Positions 1 to 9,104 of a stretch of 64,000 nucleotides of DNA are shown piece by piece. The notes under the pieces were generated by a model, which was not told where the DNA came from, did no database searches, and saw only the letters and a program-made list of their open reading frames with translations. The DNA lies in assembly GCA_036386515.1 (NCBI GenBank), contig DASVVO010000084.1, positions 1-64,000 of the forward strand, given 5' to 3'. The stretch is from JAIVJZ01 sp036386515 (GTDB lineage: Bacteria > Acidobacteriota > Blastocatellia > Pyrinomonadales > Pyrinomonadaceae). Position numbers and translations under genes: made by a program. The stretch's first letter is position 1, and each line of letters begins with the position of its first letter.

Positions 1-63
1 GTGCGCGGGATGGAATCGCCGCCCCTTAGAATTTTCGGCGCGGCCTCGTGGAATCCGTTAACG

Positions 64-1185
64 TTACCAGCCGCGTTGAATCTGCCAGCGGTCAACGATG
101 CGTCCCGCTTCCAGCACGTTGTAATGGGGATGCTGCGCGGCGGTGAGGCATGAATGGTTGGCGAGGACGCGCAGGCGCGTGCCGACTTTCAGTTGGTCGA
201 AGGGCGCATCGCCGTGTGCTTCGATCATGCCGTGCTCCTGCGAGAGCGAGGCGACGCGCAGGCCGAGATCGCGTCCCTCCAAATCCTGCACGCGCCCGTA
301 GCCGCAGGTCGGGTCAATGTCCGCCGCGCCTCGGTCTTTCGAGAGCGCGATAGCCCCGGCGTCGATCACCACCTTGCGCCGCGTCGCGTCTCGATGGACG
401 ACCGACGCCAGCACGGTGAGCGCGCAATCTTCAAAGCTGCAACTGCCGAGCGTCGCCTGAAAAGCGTCGAAGAAGATGTAGTTTCCCGGCCGGGCTTCGT
501 CAATGCCTGCGAGGTGTTCGACGGTGGAGATGGTCGGCGTCGAACCGATGCTGACGACGGGCACGGGAATGTCGGCGGCGCGCAGAGCGGCGGCCAACTC
601 CACCATCAGGTCGCGCTCGTGCCGCGCCAGCGCGCGCAACTCGTCGAGGCTGCGGCTGTGATAAGAATGTCCGGCGTGCGTGAGAATACCGGCGAAGCGG
701 AGGTGCGACGCGTCGATGATCCGGCGCGGAATCTCGAAGGCTTCCGGCGTTCCCGGTTCGACGCCGCAGCGGTGATAGCCGCAATCAACTTTTAAAAACA
801 GATCGAGTGTCACGCCCGCGTCGCGCGCGGCGGCGTTGAGTTGGGCGGGTATTCCGGCGTCATCCGTGAGCAGCGCGAGACGTTCGCTGTCTCCGGCGAT
901 AGAGATGGCGTCGGCAAACTTACCCGGTTCGATGGGCACGGCGTAAGTGATGTCGGAGAAGCCGCGCGCGGCGAACCAACGCGCCTCGGCCAGCGTCGAG
1001 ACGGTGAGCGCGGGCGAGCGCGCGGAGGTTTGCAGCCGCGCCACCTCCACGCACTTGTGCGTCTTGACGTGCGGGCGCAGGCGCGCGCCCATCCCCTCGA
1101 CGCGCGCCTGCATGCGATGGGCGTTTCGCCGCATGCGCGCCGCGTCGAGCACGAGCGCGGGCGTGGGCAGTTCTGATAAATTCAT
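64..1185 (-). CDS. DSD1-family PLP enzyme (D-threonine aldolase / D-serine dehydratase-like)
   Basis: A 373-residue fold-type III (alanine racemase-like) PLP enzyme, probably cytosolic and acting on D-hydroxy-amino acids. The N-terminal barrel carries the PLP-lysine region RPHVKTHK (Lys41 likely forms the Schiff base). The C-terminal beta domain has the NHSC motif (His344, Cys346) that binds a divalent metal in D-threonine aldolase and DSD1 enzymes. The frame stays open for 223 more residues upstream, but that extension is Arg/Ser-rich and overlaps the divergent ATP-grasp gene. The ATG at 1183-1185, giving MNLSELPTPALVLD, matches the usual family N-terminus. D-threonine aldolase and D-serine dehydratase activities cannot be separated from sequence alone. 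Confidence 0.88.
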   Translation of the reverse strand: MNLSELPTPALVLDAARMRRNAHRMQARVEGMGARLRPHVKTHKCVEVARLQTSARSPALTVSTLAEARWFAARGFSDITYAVPIEPGKFADAISIAGDSERLALLTDDAGIPAQLNAAARDAGVTLDLFLKVDCGYHRCGVEPGTPEAFEIPRRIIDASHLRFAGILTHAGHSYHSRSLDELRALARHERDLMVELAAALRAADIPVPVVSIGSTPTISTVEHLAGIDEARPGNYIFFDAFQATLGSCSFEDCALTVLASVVHRDATRRKVVIDAGAIALSKDRGAADIDPTCGYGRVQDLEGRDLGLRVASLSQEHGMIEAHGDAPFDQLKVGTRLRVLANHSCLTAAQHPHYNVLEAGRIVDRWQIQRGW

Positions 1186-1291
1186 ACGCGCGGGATGTTG
1201 CCGCAAAAGTTGCCGCGAGGGCAAATGAAATCCGCTCGACTTCACGCCCGCGAGGCTTTTTTTTCTTCGTCCCGATCCTTCGAAGACAGAC

Positions 1292-2260
1292 ATGACTTCC
1301 CGGCTCTGGTACATGAACGCGGACTTCGAGACGGAACTGGCGACGCGCACGGCGGGCGCGTACCGGCGACCGCTCTCGTTCGTCGCGCTCAACCGTCGGC
1401 TCGCCCCGCACCTGTTACATATCGCCGGGGAGGGAGACGCGTTGCTCGTCGAAGAGACGCCCTCAGACTCTCTTCTCAGGGAAGCCGCGCGGCGCGGGGT
1501 CGAACTCGTGACGCTTGATTCCGCCGGGCGACAGGCGGAGAGAATGTTTACGCCGTGGGGTTGGACGCCGAGTGTCGTCGCGCTCGGCGAGCGCGTGGGT
1601 GCGCGCGTCGCGCCCGTCGCGCTCGAAACGGTCAGGCGGGTTAATTCCAAACTCTGGAGCCACGCGCTGGAGCGGGAGCTAGGCATTGCGATGGCGGGCG
1701 CGTGCGTCGCCGCCGGGTTCGCGGAATTGGCGGCGGCGGTGGCGCGCGGCTGTCCGGGCGCGGATGACAAGTGGGTGATTAAAAACCCGTTCGGCTTCGC
1801 GGCGCGTGAGCGCGTGCTCGGTCGCGGCGGGCGGCTCGAAGGGGCGCAGGCCACCTGGGCGCGGCGTCAATTCGCCGCCGGGGAGACGCTTATTTTTCAA
1901 CCGTGGCTTGAGAGGGTGCGCGAATATGGGGTGACGTTGGAGATCACATCCGGCGGTGAGATCAATCTCGTCGGCATCAGCGACCTGCAAACGAACGGCG
2001 CGGGCACGGGCACGGGTTATCTGCTCGGTCGCAAAATAGATTCGGCGCGGCGGGCGGAACTCGAAGCGATGGCGCAGTGGGTGGGCGCGCGATTGTTTCG
2101 AGAGGGCTACGTGGGGGCGGCGGGCTTAGACGCGCTGGAGCATGCCGGCGGGCTGCACCCGCTCCTTGAAATCAACGCCCGTTACACGATGGGCTTCGTC
2201 GCGCTCGCCATCGAACGCGCGCTGAAGCCACACACGCCGATCCTCTGGAAACTGAAATAA
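1292..2260 (+). CDS. ATP-grasp domain protein of unknown substrate
   Basis: A 322-residue protein with an ATP-grasp C-terminal half. Visible pieces are a lysine-containing nucleotide strand (KWVIKNPFGFAARE, about residues 157-170), a central strand with FQPWLERVREYGVTLEI, and the metal-binding LLEINARYTMG near residue 295, where Glu and Asn would coordinate Mg-ATP. The N-terminal 130 residues resemble no substrate domain I can name. It is transcribed divergently from the DSD1-like gene with about 106 bases between starts, so the two may share a control region. It probably joins a carboxylate to an amine or similar nucleophile; the substrate is unknown. No clear Shine-Dalgarno precedes the ATG. 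Confidence 0.7.
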   Translation: MTSRLWYMNADFETELATRTAGAYRRPLSFVALNRRLAPHLLHIAGEGDALLVEETPSDSLLREAARRGVELVTLDSAGRQAERMFTPWGWTPSVVALGERVGARVAPVALETVRRVNSKLWSHALERELGIAMAGACVAAGFAELAAAVARGCPGADDKWVIKNPFGFAARERVLGRGGRLEGAQATWARRQFAAGETLIFQPWLERVREYGVTLEITSGGEINLVGISDLQTNGAGTGTGYLLGRKIDSARRAELEAMAQWVGARLFREGYVGAAGLDALEHAGGLHPLLEINARYTMGFVALAIERALKPHTPILWKLK

Positions 2261-2376
2261 TCCCGACGCGCGCGTCGCGCCTGTTCATCGCCGCGCGCAT
2301 CGAGAGATTAGTGAGAGATCAGCGGGAGATGCAAAGGACACGGAAGCGCGCGCTCACGCCGCGGCGAGCGCGCGTT

Positions 2377-5300
2377 CTAGTCTTCGAGGAATTGCCCGCG
2401 AAAGATCGGCTGCCCGGCCAGCGACGTGTAGAAGGCGTAAAGCAGGATCGAGCTGAGCAGGAACAGTTGCAGCAGAAAACTCGTGGCATACCACGCGGAG
2501 AATTCGGTGGTCACGGGGTAGAAGGGCAGAAGGTGCGAGAAGAAATGCATCGTGATCTGGGCGAGCAGTCCGAAGCGCGTCAGGACGGTGAGTAGGATGG
2601 TCGGGAAGATCGCGCCGATCAGCAGACTGGCGGGCGTGGCGTCGCCGAAGTTTAAGTTCAACGCGACGTAGAAGAGGAGCCAACTCGCCGCGATGGCGAG
2701 CCGCTTGCGCCGGAGCAGCATGGTGAAGAAAAGCAGGAGGGAGATGATGACGAAGGGAAACATGATCGAGGCGCTCGTTTGATTCATCAGCAGAGGGATG
2801 AAGCCGCTCAGACCGAGCAGCCCTTTGTCGTAAAGAAGTCCTGAATTCGTGACGAGCGACGGTCGCTGCCCGAACAGGCGCGGCACGAGCACCTGGGCGT
2901 TGTTGGCGACGGAGAGGGCGATGCCGAAGGCCGCTCCGATCAGCACGTCGCGCCCGATGAGCGGATCGCGAAAGTCGCCGGCGAGCAGGCGGCTCCATGA
3001 GATCATCCATTCCGGCCAACGCCGCCTGAGTAAGGGTTCGAGCGCGAGATACATCAAGCCCATGAAGAACGCCCAGTAAACCGCCGTCTGCAACGCTCCG
3101 GCGAATTGGCCGACCACTTCGCCCACGGTGGGAACGTGGTGCGCGAAGAAGACCCAGTGGATCATCCTCACCGCGAAGGCGAAGACCGCGAGGCGGAACG
3201 CGCCGCGACGGTCGCCGCGCCCCAGACGCAGATTTCTCCACGCGAGCAGCGCGCCGAGCGCGAGCGCGCCGAAGTAGAAGATGAGCAGGAAGGCGATAAA
3301 AGTTTTCTGCCCGACGCTCGCCTCAAACAGCGTCTGCCGGGTCGGCCGCTGCCAGGAACCGATCAACTCGAAATAGACGAGCTTGCCGCGATAAGCGGCG
3401 GCCTCGATCTTGAGCGGGAGTTCGGGTCGGCCGGGGTAAGTTCCTTCCCACCCGGCGCGCGCGTCGGCGTGACGCGGCGGCGTCCAACGCGAGGGCGTCT
3501 GACGGAAGTTGGCGATGTCGAGTCCCGCCTCTTGAAAAAACACAGACCAATCGGGCGCGGCATGTGTGTTCGCGTTCGTGCCGGTGCCCGTGCTCGCGTT
3601 CGTGCTCGTGCCCGCGTTTGTGTTCGTGCCCGCGTTCGTGCCCGCGTTAGCGTTCGCGTTAGCGTTCGGGTTCTGGTTCGCGTTCGTGGTTGTGTTAGTG
3701 GTCGCGTTCGCGTTCGTCTCGCCTGTCTCGTCCACCTGCGGCGGCGCGGCCTCGAAGTAAGTTAAACGCCCCGTCGTGTCGAGCTTCACGAGCAGCATGC
3801 CGGAGACTTCGTTCGGCGGGTCGTGCGGCGCGATCTCCCAGTAGTCGTAAGCCTCCAGGTAGTGGGGGCTTTGGCGATACCAGAAGGTGATGGCGGCCGG
3901 TTGGCCGGTCTTCAGTTTCTCCCAACGCTCCAACGACGCGTCTTCCTTCTGCACGTGCTCCAGGTATTCATACTCCGCGACAAACCCGTGCGCGGTATCG
4001 AGCGGCGGCGTCTCGTAGCCAGCCCGCTTCGCGATCTCGCCCGCGCGCGCTTTCAGATCATCCGGTGATTTTTTGAGCGGCACGAAGCGGTGGAGCGAGA
4101 CCCGACCGGAGAACACGACGAGCAGGGCGACGCCGACGATGAATGCCGCCACCAACGCGAGGGCGATTGGCGGGCGGAGGCCGCCTTGTTTGGGCGCGGC
4201 GGCCACCATCTCCGGCGAAGGCGTTTCACCGGCGGCGAGCGCGGCGGCCAAAGGGTCGCCGCCGGGCAACGCCGCCGCCACTTTTAACGCCGACGCGGGA
4301 CGCGCGCCCGCGTCGCGTTCCAGACAACGCAGGATGACGCGTTCGACGAGCGGGTCGAGATCGGAGATCAATTTGGAGGGACTGGTTGGCGTGGTGTCGC
4401 TGCGACGCAGGCGAAGCATGTCGTTGAGGTTCGCCGCCTCGAAAGCCTTCTTGCCGGTGAAGACCTCGTAGAGCACCAGGCCGAGCGAATAGATGTCGCT
4501 CGCCACCGTCAACTCGCCCCCGGCGAGTTGTTCGGGCGACATGTAAGCGGGCGTGCCCGCCAATGCCTCGCGCGCATCGCGCAGGTTCGCGGTGAGGGCG
4601 GCGATCCCGAAGTCCGTGATACGCACATCGCCGCGCTCGTCGAGCATGATGTTGGCGGGCTTGAGGTCGCGGTGAATGACCCCTTGATCGTGGATGGCGG
4701 CGAGGCCGGCGCAGAGTTGGCGCGCCACTTCGACGGCCTTGTCGTGCGGCAGCCGGTTGATGCGCTTCAGGAGCGAGGCGAGTTCTTCGCCGCGCACGAA
4801 CTCCATCGAGATGAAATGCTGCCCCTCGTACTCGCCCACGTCGTAGACGCGGCACACGTGGCGGTGAGAAATCTGACGCGCGACGCTCACTTCGCTGTAG
4901 AAGCGCGCCAGCGCAGCCCCATCCGCCGAGAGCGATTCGGGAAGAAACTTGAGCGCGACGGGCTGTTTGAGTTTGAGATCATCGGCGCGATAGACCTCGC
5001 CCATGCCGCCGCGCCCGAGCAGGCCGACGATGCGATAACGTTCGGCGAGCACGTCGCCGGGGATAAAGCGCGCATCGTCGATGGAGCCGGAAGTCGAATG
5101 CGTTGGCGGTCGCTTCAACGAATCCTTTTTCTCACTCAGCACCGCCGCGCCCGGCGCAGACCCGCCGACGGGTTGACCCGTGATCAACTGCGCGGCTACG
5201 CCGAAGACCGGCGTCTCGATGAAGTCTTCGGCCTGCCGGTCGAAGCCGAGCATCTTCTCGACCTCGCGGCGCAAGGCGTCGTCGCCCGCGCAAGCCTCGG

Positions 5301-5388
5301 CGAGAAACTCGGCACGCGCCGCGCCGTCTTCGCGTTCGAGGGCGGCCTCGAACAGTTGGTCAATCTGTCGCCAACGGTCGGGTTTCAT
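2377..5388 (-). CDS. Membrane Ser/Thr protein kinase with polytopic C-terminus
   Basis: A 1003-residue Hanks-type kinase. Residues about 118-380 hold the kinase domain: glycine loop GRGGMG (125-130), ATP lysine Lys147, catalytic HRD (239-241) and DFG (259-261). A single hydrophobic segment follows near 405-425. Next comes an extracytoplasmic-type region with an Asn/Thr/Ala/Gly low-complexity stretch (about 553-607), then a C-terminal third with several membrane spans (about 690-1000). I could not assign that membrane domain; no CAAX-protease EExxxR motif is visible. Its start overlaps the end of the sigma factor gene by 29 bases, so the pair is almost certainly co-transcribed and translationally coupled. 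The N-terminal ~60 residues are the short helical segment usual in acidobacterial kinases paired with such sigma factors. Confidence 0.88.
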   Translation of the reverse strand: MKPDRWRQIDQLFEAALEREDGAARAEFLAEACAGDDALRREVEKMLGFDRQAEDFIETPVFGVAAQLITGQPVGGSAPGAAVLSEKKDSLKRPPTHSTSGSIDDARFIPGDVLAERYRIVGLLGRGGMGEVYRADDLKLKQPVALKFLPESLSADGAALARFYSEVSVARQISHRHVCRVYDVGEYEGQHFISMEFVRGEELASLLKRINRLPHDKAVEVARQLCAGLAAIHDQGVIHRDLKPANIMLDERGDVRITDFGIAALTANLRDAREALAGTPAYMSPEQLAGGELTVASDIYSLGLVLYEVFTGKKAFEAANLNDMLRLRRSDTTPTSPSKLISDLDPLVERVILRCLERDAGARPASALKVAAALPGGDPLAAALAAGETPSPEMVAAAPKQGGLRPPIALALVAAFIVGVALLVVFSGRVSLHRFVPLKKSPDDLKARAGEIAKRAGYETPPLDTAHGFVAEYEYLEHVQKEDASLERWEKLKTGQPAAITFWYRQSPHYLEAYDYWEIAPHDPPNEVSGMLLVKLDTTGRLTYFEAAPPQVDETGETNANATTNTTTNANQNPNANANANAGTNAGTNTNAGTSTNASTGTGTNANTHAAPDWSVFFQEAGLDIANFRQTPSRWTPPRHADARAGWEGTYPGRPELPLKIEAAAYRGKLVYFELIGSWQRPTRQTLFEASVGQKTFIAFLLIFYFGALALGALLAWRNLRLGRGDRRGAFRLAVFAFAVRMIHWVFFAHHVPTVGEVVGQFAGALQTAVYWAFFMGLMYLALEPLLRRRWPEWMISWSRLLAGDFRDPLIGRDVLIGAAFGIALSVANNAQVLVPRLFGQRPSLVTNSGLLYDKGLLGLSGFIPLLMNQTSASIMFPFVIISLLLFFTMLLRRKRLAIAASWLLFYVALNLNFGDATPASLLIGAIFPTILLTVLTRFGLLAQITMHFFSHLLPFYPVTTEFSAWYATSFLLQLFLLSSILLYAFYTSLAGQPIFRGQFLED
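3565..3715 (-). repeat. Asn/Thr/Ala-coding degenerate tandem repeat
   Basis: Within the kinase gene, degenerate hexamers of the type GCGTTC / GTGTTC (read on +) encode alternating Asn with Thr, Ala or Gly. This is a flexible linker between the membrane anchor and the following globular segment. Its copy number could vary between strains. Confidence 0.7.
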
Positions 5389-5962
5389 CGCCGCCTCCTT
5401 CAGCGAGCGCGCGATAGAGCCACGCCTTCGCGCGTCGCCACTCGCGTCTGACGGTGGTGGGCGAAATCTGCAACACCTCCGCCGTCTCTTCGATTCCCAG
5501 CCCCGCGAAATAACGCAGTTCGACGATGCGGCCTTTCTGCGGGTCGAAGGCTTCGAGCGCGCCGAGGGCTTCGTCGAGCGCGAGAAAATCCGTGGCCTGC
5601 CCGCCGGCCAACACCGCCGCCTCGTCGAGCGACACCTGAATTGCGCCGCCGCCGCGCTTATCGCGCGCGTTCGCCCGCGCGTGATCGATCAGGATGCGGC
5701 GCATCACCTGGGCGCAGACGGCATAGAAGTGCGCGCGATCCTGCCAGCTAAAATTCTCCTGACCGGAGAGGCGGATGAACGCCTCGTTGACGAGCGCGGT
5801 GGCCTGCAAGGTATGGCCGTGTCGCTCGCGGCTCATCTGTCGGCGGGCGATGCGGCGCAGTTCGGCATAGACGAGCGGGGTGAGTTTGTCGAACGCCTCA
5901 CGGTTGCCCTTGCCCCAATCGGCAAGCAGGCCGGTGATCTCTTGTGGCGTGATGGTCGTCAT
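5360..5962 (-). CDS. ECF-type RNA polymerase sigma factor (TIGR02999-like)
   Basis: A 200-residue sigma-70-family regulator. Region 2 is seen in LTPLVYAELRRIARRQM and the following ATALVNEAFIRL / FYAVCAQVMRRILIDHAR stretch, which is typical of the acidobacterial and planctomycete ECF subgroup. Region 4 is the C-terminal helix-turn-helix in LGIEETAEVLQISPTTVRRE. I chose the ATG at 5960-5962 because the 45-residue upstream extension is not sigma-like. The stop lies inside the start of the downstream kinase gene, a common sigma/kinase pairing in this phylum. The kinase may control the sigma factor or respond to the same signal; no anti-sigma gene is adjacent. Confidence 0.88.
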   Translation of the reverse strand: MTTITPQEITGLLADWGKGNREAFDKLTPLVYAELRRIARRQMSRERHGHTLQATALVNEAFIRLSGQENFSWQDRAHFYAVCAQVMRRILIDHARANARDKRGGGAIQVSLDEAAVLAGGQATDFLALDEALGALEAFDPQKGRIVELRYFAGLGIEETAEVLQISPTTVRREWRRAKAWLYRALAEGGGDETRPLATD

Positions 5963-6185
5963 CGCGGGTGGCGTGCGCCTTCGAGGTGTCGAATGCAAAA
6001 GCGCGCGGATTGTAGCACCCAAAAAAATTTGTGAAAGAATTTTTTCTACGGGGTGGACACTTTTCCCTCCGCTTGTCGCTTCCTCAAGTGAACGCACAAA
6101 TAAACGGGCTGGAGGCCGGGGCGCAACTGCCGCCAGGTCGCCGTCCGGGCGTCAAAACAAATTTTCCGAGCGAGGAACGAGAGAC

Positions 6186-6362
6186 ATGCACAATTCAACC
6201 ACAGACAAGAACGTCGAGCGGCGACTGCTCTGCGCCATCACCCTGACCTGTTACACGACCACTCTGGCCGCGCTGCTCGCCGCGAGCTATTCGGTGTTTT
6301 CGCTCGCCGCCTACGCGCTCCACGAAAACATCTTCGCCGCCTATTCGAGCCAGATGTTTTAA
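6186..6362 (+). CDS. Small membrane protein, unknown
   Basis: A 58-residue ORF with an N-terminal polar stretch and one hydrophobic helix (about residues 17-46, rich in Ala, Leu, Thr and Tyr). A purine-rich stretch (GAGGAACGAGAGAC) lies just before the ATG. It sits alone between the divergent sigma factor and the next membrane protein. I know no family; it could be a spurious ORF. Confidence 0.4.
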   Translation: MHNSTTDKNVERRLLCAITLTCYTTTLAALLAASYSVFSLAAYALHENIFAAYSSQMF

Positions 6363-6542
6363 CGACCCGCTTCGCGCGGCCGCAACTCGCCGGGGTCAAC
6401 TTTTGATTCCAGACGCCGACTTACCAAAACTTCGCCGGAGGAGCGCGGCGTTTCACCACACGCCCATCGTGACCGACCAGCCGCGTTCCGCCGACATAGT
6501 CACGTTAATGATTTTATTCAGAACCGTTGAAAGGAAAATCGC

Positions 6543-7235
6543 ATGAACATATCTGAGAGCAGCAACAACCGTCGCCGGATGATCGCGGGCGTGAGTTTGC
6601 TCGGCCTCGCCGTCACCTTTCTGTCAAACACTTTGTGGGGATTGATGACCCGCCCGACCTCGCCGTCGCAAACGACGATCATGCTCGTGGGATTCGTGGC
6701 CGTCTTGAACGCCGTCTTGATGACCGCCGCCGTGCTCGGCCTCTCACAGTTGCTCCGCGCGCGGGCTGATTGGGCGGGCTTGGCGGGCGCGGCCTGCACG
6801 CTCGTCGGCTGGGCGGCCTCGACGAGAATCTCGGTCGTGCTCCAACTCGACATGCTCTTTCGCGCGGGGGTCGAAGGCGTGCCCGAATCAACGCTGGGAT
6901 CGGCTTTCCAATCCGCCCCGGCCGTGTTCCTGAGCATCTTTCCCGTCGGGTTGTTCTTCCCGCTGGGACTCATCATGCTCGGCGCGGCGTTGTTTTGGTG
7001 GCGTCCCATCAACCGTTGGCTCGGGCTGTGGCTCGCGCTCGGCGGCGTGCTGTTCCCGCTCGGGCGCGCGCTCGGGATGCAGCCCGCGATCATCGCCTGC
7101 GACCTTGTACTGGCGACCGCCTTCGCAGCGATCGGATGGCAGGTTCTGACCCGCGCCGAAGTATGGGAAGCGACTTCGGGTTTCGATGAAACTGTGAATG
7201 AGATGTTGCCGGGCGAGTTGCGGGCGAGCGCGTGA
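6543..7235 (+). CDS. Hydrophobic integral membrane protein, DUF4386-like
   Basis: A 230-residue protein with about six hydrophobic helices. It starts with a short polar tail and an RRMIAGVSLLGLAVTFLSN-type first span, resembling DUF4386 proteins, whose function is unknown. GAAAGG lies about 7 bases before the ATG. The C-terminal 30 residues are cytosolic-looking and acidic. It is convergent with the ferritin-like gene and ends 6 bases before that gene's stop. Confidence 0.65.
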   Translation: MNISESSNNRRRMIAGVSLLGLAVTFLSNTLWGLMTRPTSPSQTTIMLVGFVAVLNAVLMTAAVLGLSQLLRARADWAGLAGAACTLVGWAASTRISVVLQLDMLFRAGVEGVPESTLGSAFQSAPAVFLSIFPVGLFFPLGLIMLGAALFWWRPINRWLGLWLALGGVLFPLGRALGMQPAIIACDLVLATAFAAIGWQVLTRAEVWEATSGFDETVNEMLPGELRASA

Positions 7236-7240
7236 AGCGG

Positions 7241-7831
7241 TTAGGCGCGGTCGGGTTCAAGGGCGAACTCGTCGTCGGCGACATTGACGCGCTTTGGGAT
7301 CGCTCCCAACTCGACGTGGTAGGCGGCGCGGATCGCCTCTTTGGGCGCGGGGTTCGGCCAGAGCGGAATCCGCGCGCCCAATCTATGACTCTCCACGCAC
7401 GCGCGAAAATATTTTTCGTGCTCCCACTCCACTTCCGCCATGCCGAGCAGGCAGTCTACAAACTCCGCGCGGCCTGAGCGCGAAGCGTGCCGCGCGGCCG
7501 TCTCATACTCGTTGATGTTGCGGCTTTCCAGTTTCCCCGCCCCGTACATCGGCAGCAGCCACCCGGCCACGTGGCACATCGCGCCGAGCGTCCGCCCGAT
7601 AACCATCGCGCGAAACTCCCGCGCGCGATTCGGCTTCGCACCGACCTGTTCGAGCATCCGGCCGACGAGACGCCGGTGCTGCCATTCTTCTTCCTCGATC
7701 TCACGGATGCGCGCCCGCGTCGCTTCGTCCTTCACCGAACGCCAGTGGCCGCGATAGGCGTATGCCGCCGCCAACTCGCCCGAATAGGCGAGCCGGAGGA
7801 TTTTGATTAGCTCATCCAAATGAGATGTCAT
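7241..7831 (-). CDS. Ferritin-like di-iron protein (Coq7-type fold)
   Basis: A 196-residue four-helix protein. Two carboxylate-histidine pairs fit a di-iron centre: an ExxH in the helix EEEEWQHRRLVGRML (about residues 46-60) and a second in AEVEWEHEKYFRAC (about 131-144). Further Glu residues in the first helix (SGELAAAYAYRGH) complete the pattern. The overall layout is like demethoxyubiquinone hydroxylase (Coq7) or rubrerythrin-type proteins. Whether it hydroxylates a quinone or handles iron or peroxide is not decidable here. It begins at the ATG complementary to 7829-7831. Confidence 0.75.
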   Translation of the reverse strand: MTSHLDELIKILRLAYSGELAAAYAYRGHWRSVKDEATRARIREIEEEEWQHRRLVGRMLEQVGAKPNRAREFRAMVIGRTLGAMCHVAGWLLPMYGAGKLESRNINEYETAARHASRSGRAEFVDCLLGMAEVEWEHEKYFRACVESHRLGARIPLWPNPAPKEAIRAAYHVELGAIPKRVNVADDEFALEPDRA

Positions 7832-7966
7832 CCGCGCGTGATTGTAGGGGCGGCGGGTGAGGGATGCAACCGGGAGTTTTTCAAAGGGCGCGCTGACGCC
7901 GTTTCCGGCATCCCGGCGGACAGTTGATCAGCGACTTGTCCCGCGCGATCACCGACGAACGAAGAA

Positions 7967-8022
7967 GACGGCGACCGCGCGGCGACGTGTGATGCTCACT
8001 TCGTCGCCGCGCGGTCGCCGTC
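7967..8022. terminator. Perfect 21-bp inverted repeat, likely terminator
   Basis: Arms 7967-7987 and 8002-8022 are exact reverse complements around a 14-base loop. The repeat lies just downstream of the aldo/keto reductase gene (minus strand). No strong T-run follows, so it may act as an mRNA 3' stabiliser rather than a classic intrinsic terminator. Confidence 0.6.
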
Positions 8023-8069
8023 CGTGTTACTTGCGCCCTCTTGCGGTCGCCGGACTACTTTGCGAATCG

Positions 8070-9056
8070 TTACAAATTGACGGCGGCCATTCCGGCTTCC
8101 GGGTAGCGCGTGCCCGCCGCGACGCCTTTCGGCGCGATCTCGTCTATGCGCGCGAGGTCTTCCGGCGTGATCTCCACTTCGAGCGCGCCCACGTTCTCAT
8201 CCAGATACTTGCGCCGCTTCGTGCCCGGTATCGGCACGATGTCCGTCCCTTGCGCCGACACCCAGGCGAGCGCGAGTTGCGCCGGGGTGCAGTTTTTCCC
8301 GGCGGCGATCTCCTCTATTCGTTTGACGAGTTCGAGGTTCTTCTGGAAATTCTCGCCCTGGAAACGGGGCGCGCGACGCCGGTAATCGTCTGCGGCCAGG
8401 TCGTCCAAACTTTTGAACTGGCCGGTGAGGAAACCGCGTCCGAGCGGACTGTAGGGCACGAAGCCGATGCCGAGTTCGCGGCACGTATCGAGCAGGCCGT
8501 CCTCCGGGTCGCGGCTCCACAGCGAGTATTCGGTTTGCAGCGCGGTGATGGGATGGACGGCGTGCGCCCGGCGCACCGTTTCCATCCCCGCTTCCGAGAG
8601 GCCGAGGTGCCGCACCTTTCCCTCCTCCGCCAACCGGCTCATCTCCCCGACCGTATCCTCGATCGGCGTTCGGGGGTCAACCCGGTGCTGGTAATACAGG
8701 TCTATGGTTTCGACGCCGAGACGACGCAGGCTCGCCTCACAGGCCGCGCGCACGTACTCCGGCCGACCGTTGACGCCGAGGAAACTTCCATCAGCCCCGC
8801 GCACGTTGCCGAACTTGGTTGCCAGGACAACTTCGTCGCGGCGTCCTTTGATCGCGCGGCCGACGAGTTCTTCGTTCGTGAAAGGCCCGTACATATCGGC
8901 CGTGTCGAGGAAGTTGACGCCCAACTCAAGGGCGCGTTGAATGGTGGCGATCGATTCTTCCTCTTCGCGCCCGGCGTAAAACTCCGACATCCCCATGCAG
9001 CCCAAACCCTGTGCGGAAACTTCGAGTCCGGCTTTACCTAATTTTCGTTTTTGCAT
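8070..9056 (-). CDS. Aldo/keto reductase
   Basis: A 328-residue NADPH-dependent aldo/keto reductase. The catalytic tetrad is visible: Asp and Tyr in LDTADMYGPFTNEE, Lys in VVLATKFGN and His in LYYQHRVD. The C-terminal phosphate-binding part is IVPIPGTKRRKYL. It is closest in style to the AKR subfamily acting on small aldehydes and quinones. The start at 9054-9056 is preceded by GGGAGAG at good spacing and gives the standard MQKRKLGKAGLEVS opening; an ATG 12 codons upstream lacks such a site. It lies 48 bases downstream of the alcohol dehydrogenase and is probably in one operon with it. Confidence 0.93.
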   Translation of the reverse strand: MQKRKLGKAGLEVSAQGLGCMGMSEFYAGREEEESIATIQRALELGVNFLDTADMYGPFTNEELVGRAIKGRRDEVVLATKFGNVRGADGSFLGVNGRPEYVRAACEASLRRLGVETIDLYYQHRVDPRTPIEDTVGEMSRLAEEGKVRHLGLSEAGMETVRRAHAVHPITALQTEYSLWSRDPEDGLLDTCRELGIGFVPYSPLGRGFLTGQFKSLDDLAADDYRRRAPRFQGENFQKNLELVKRIEEIAAGKNCTPAQLALAWVSAQGTDIVPIPGTKRRKYLDENVGALEVEITPEDLARIDEIAPKGVAAGTRYPEAGMAAVNL

Positions 9057-9104
9057 CGCTCTCCCGCTTTCGTCGCCCGCCTGTTGATTCACGCGCGGCG
9101 AGGC

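Noticed and set aside
1186..1854. N-terminal extension of the DSD1-like gene (223 residues).
   Set aside because: Composition is random, it lies opposite the ATP-grasp gene, and the family start is at 1185.
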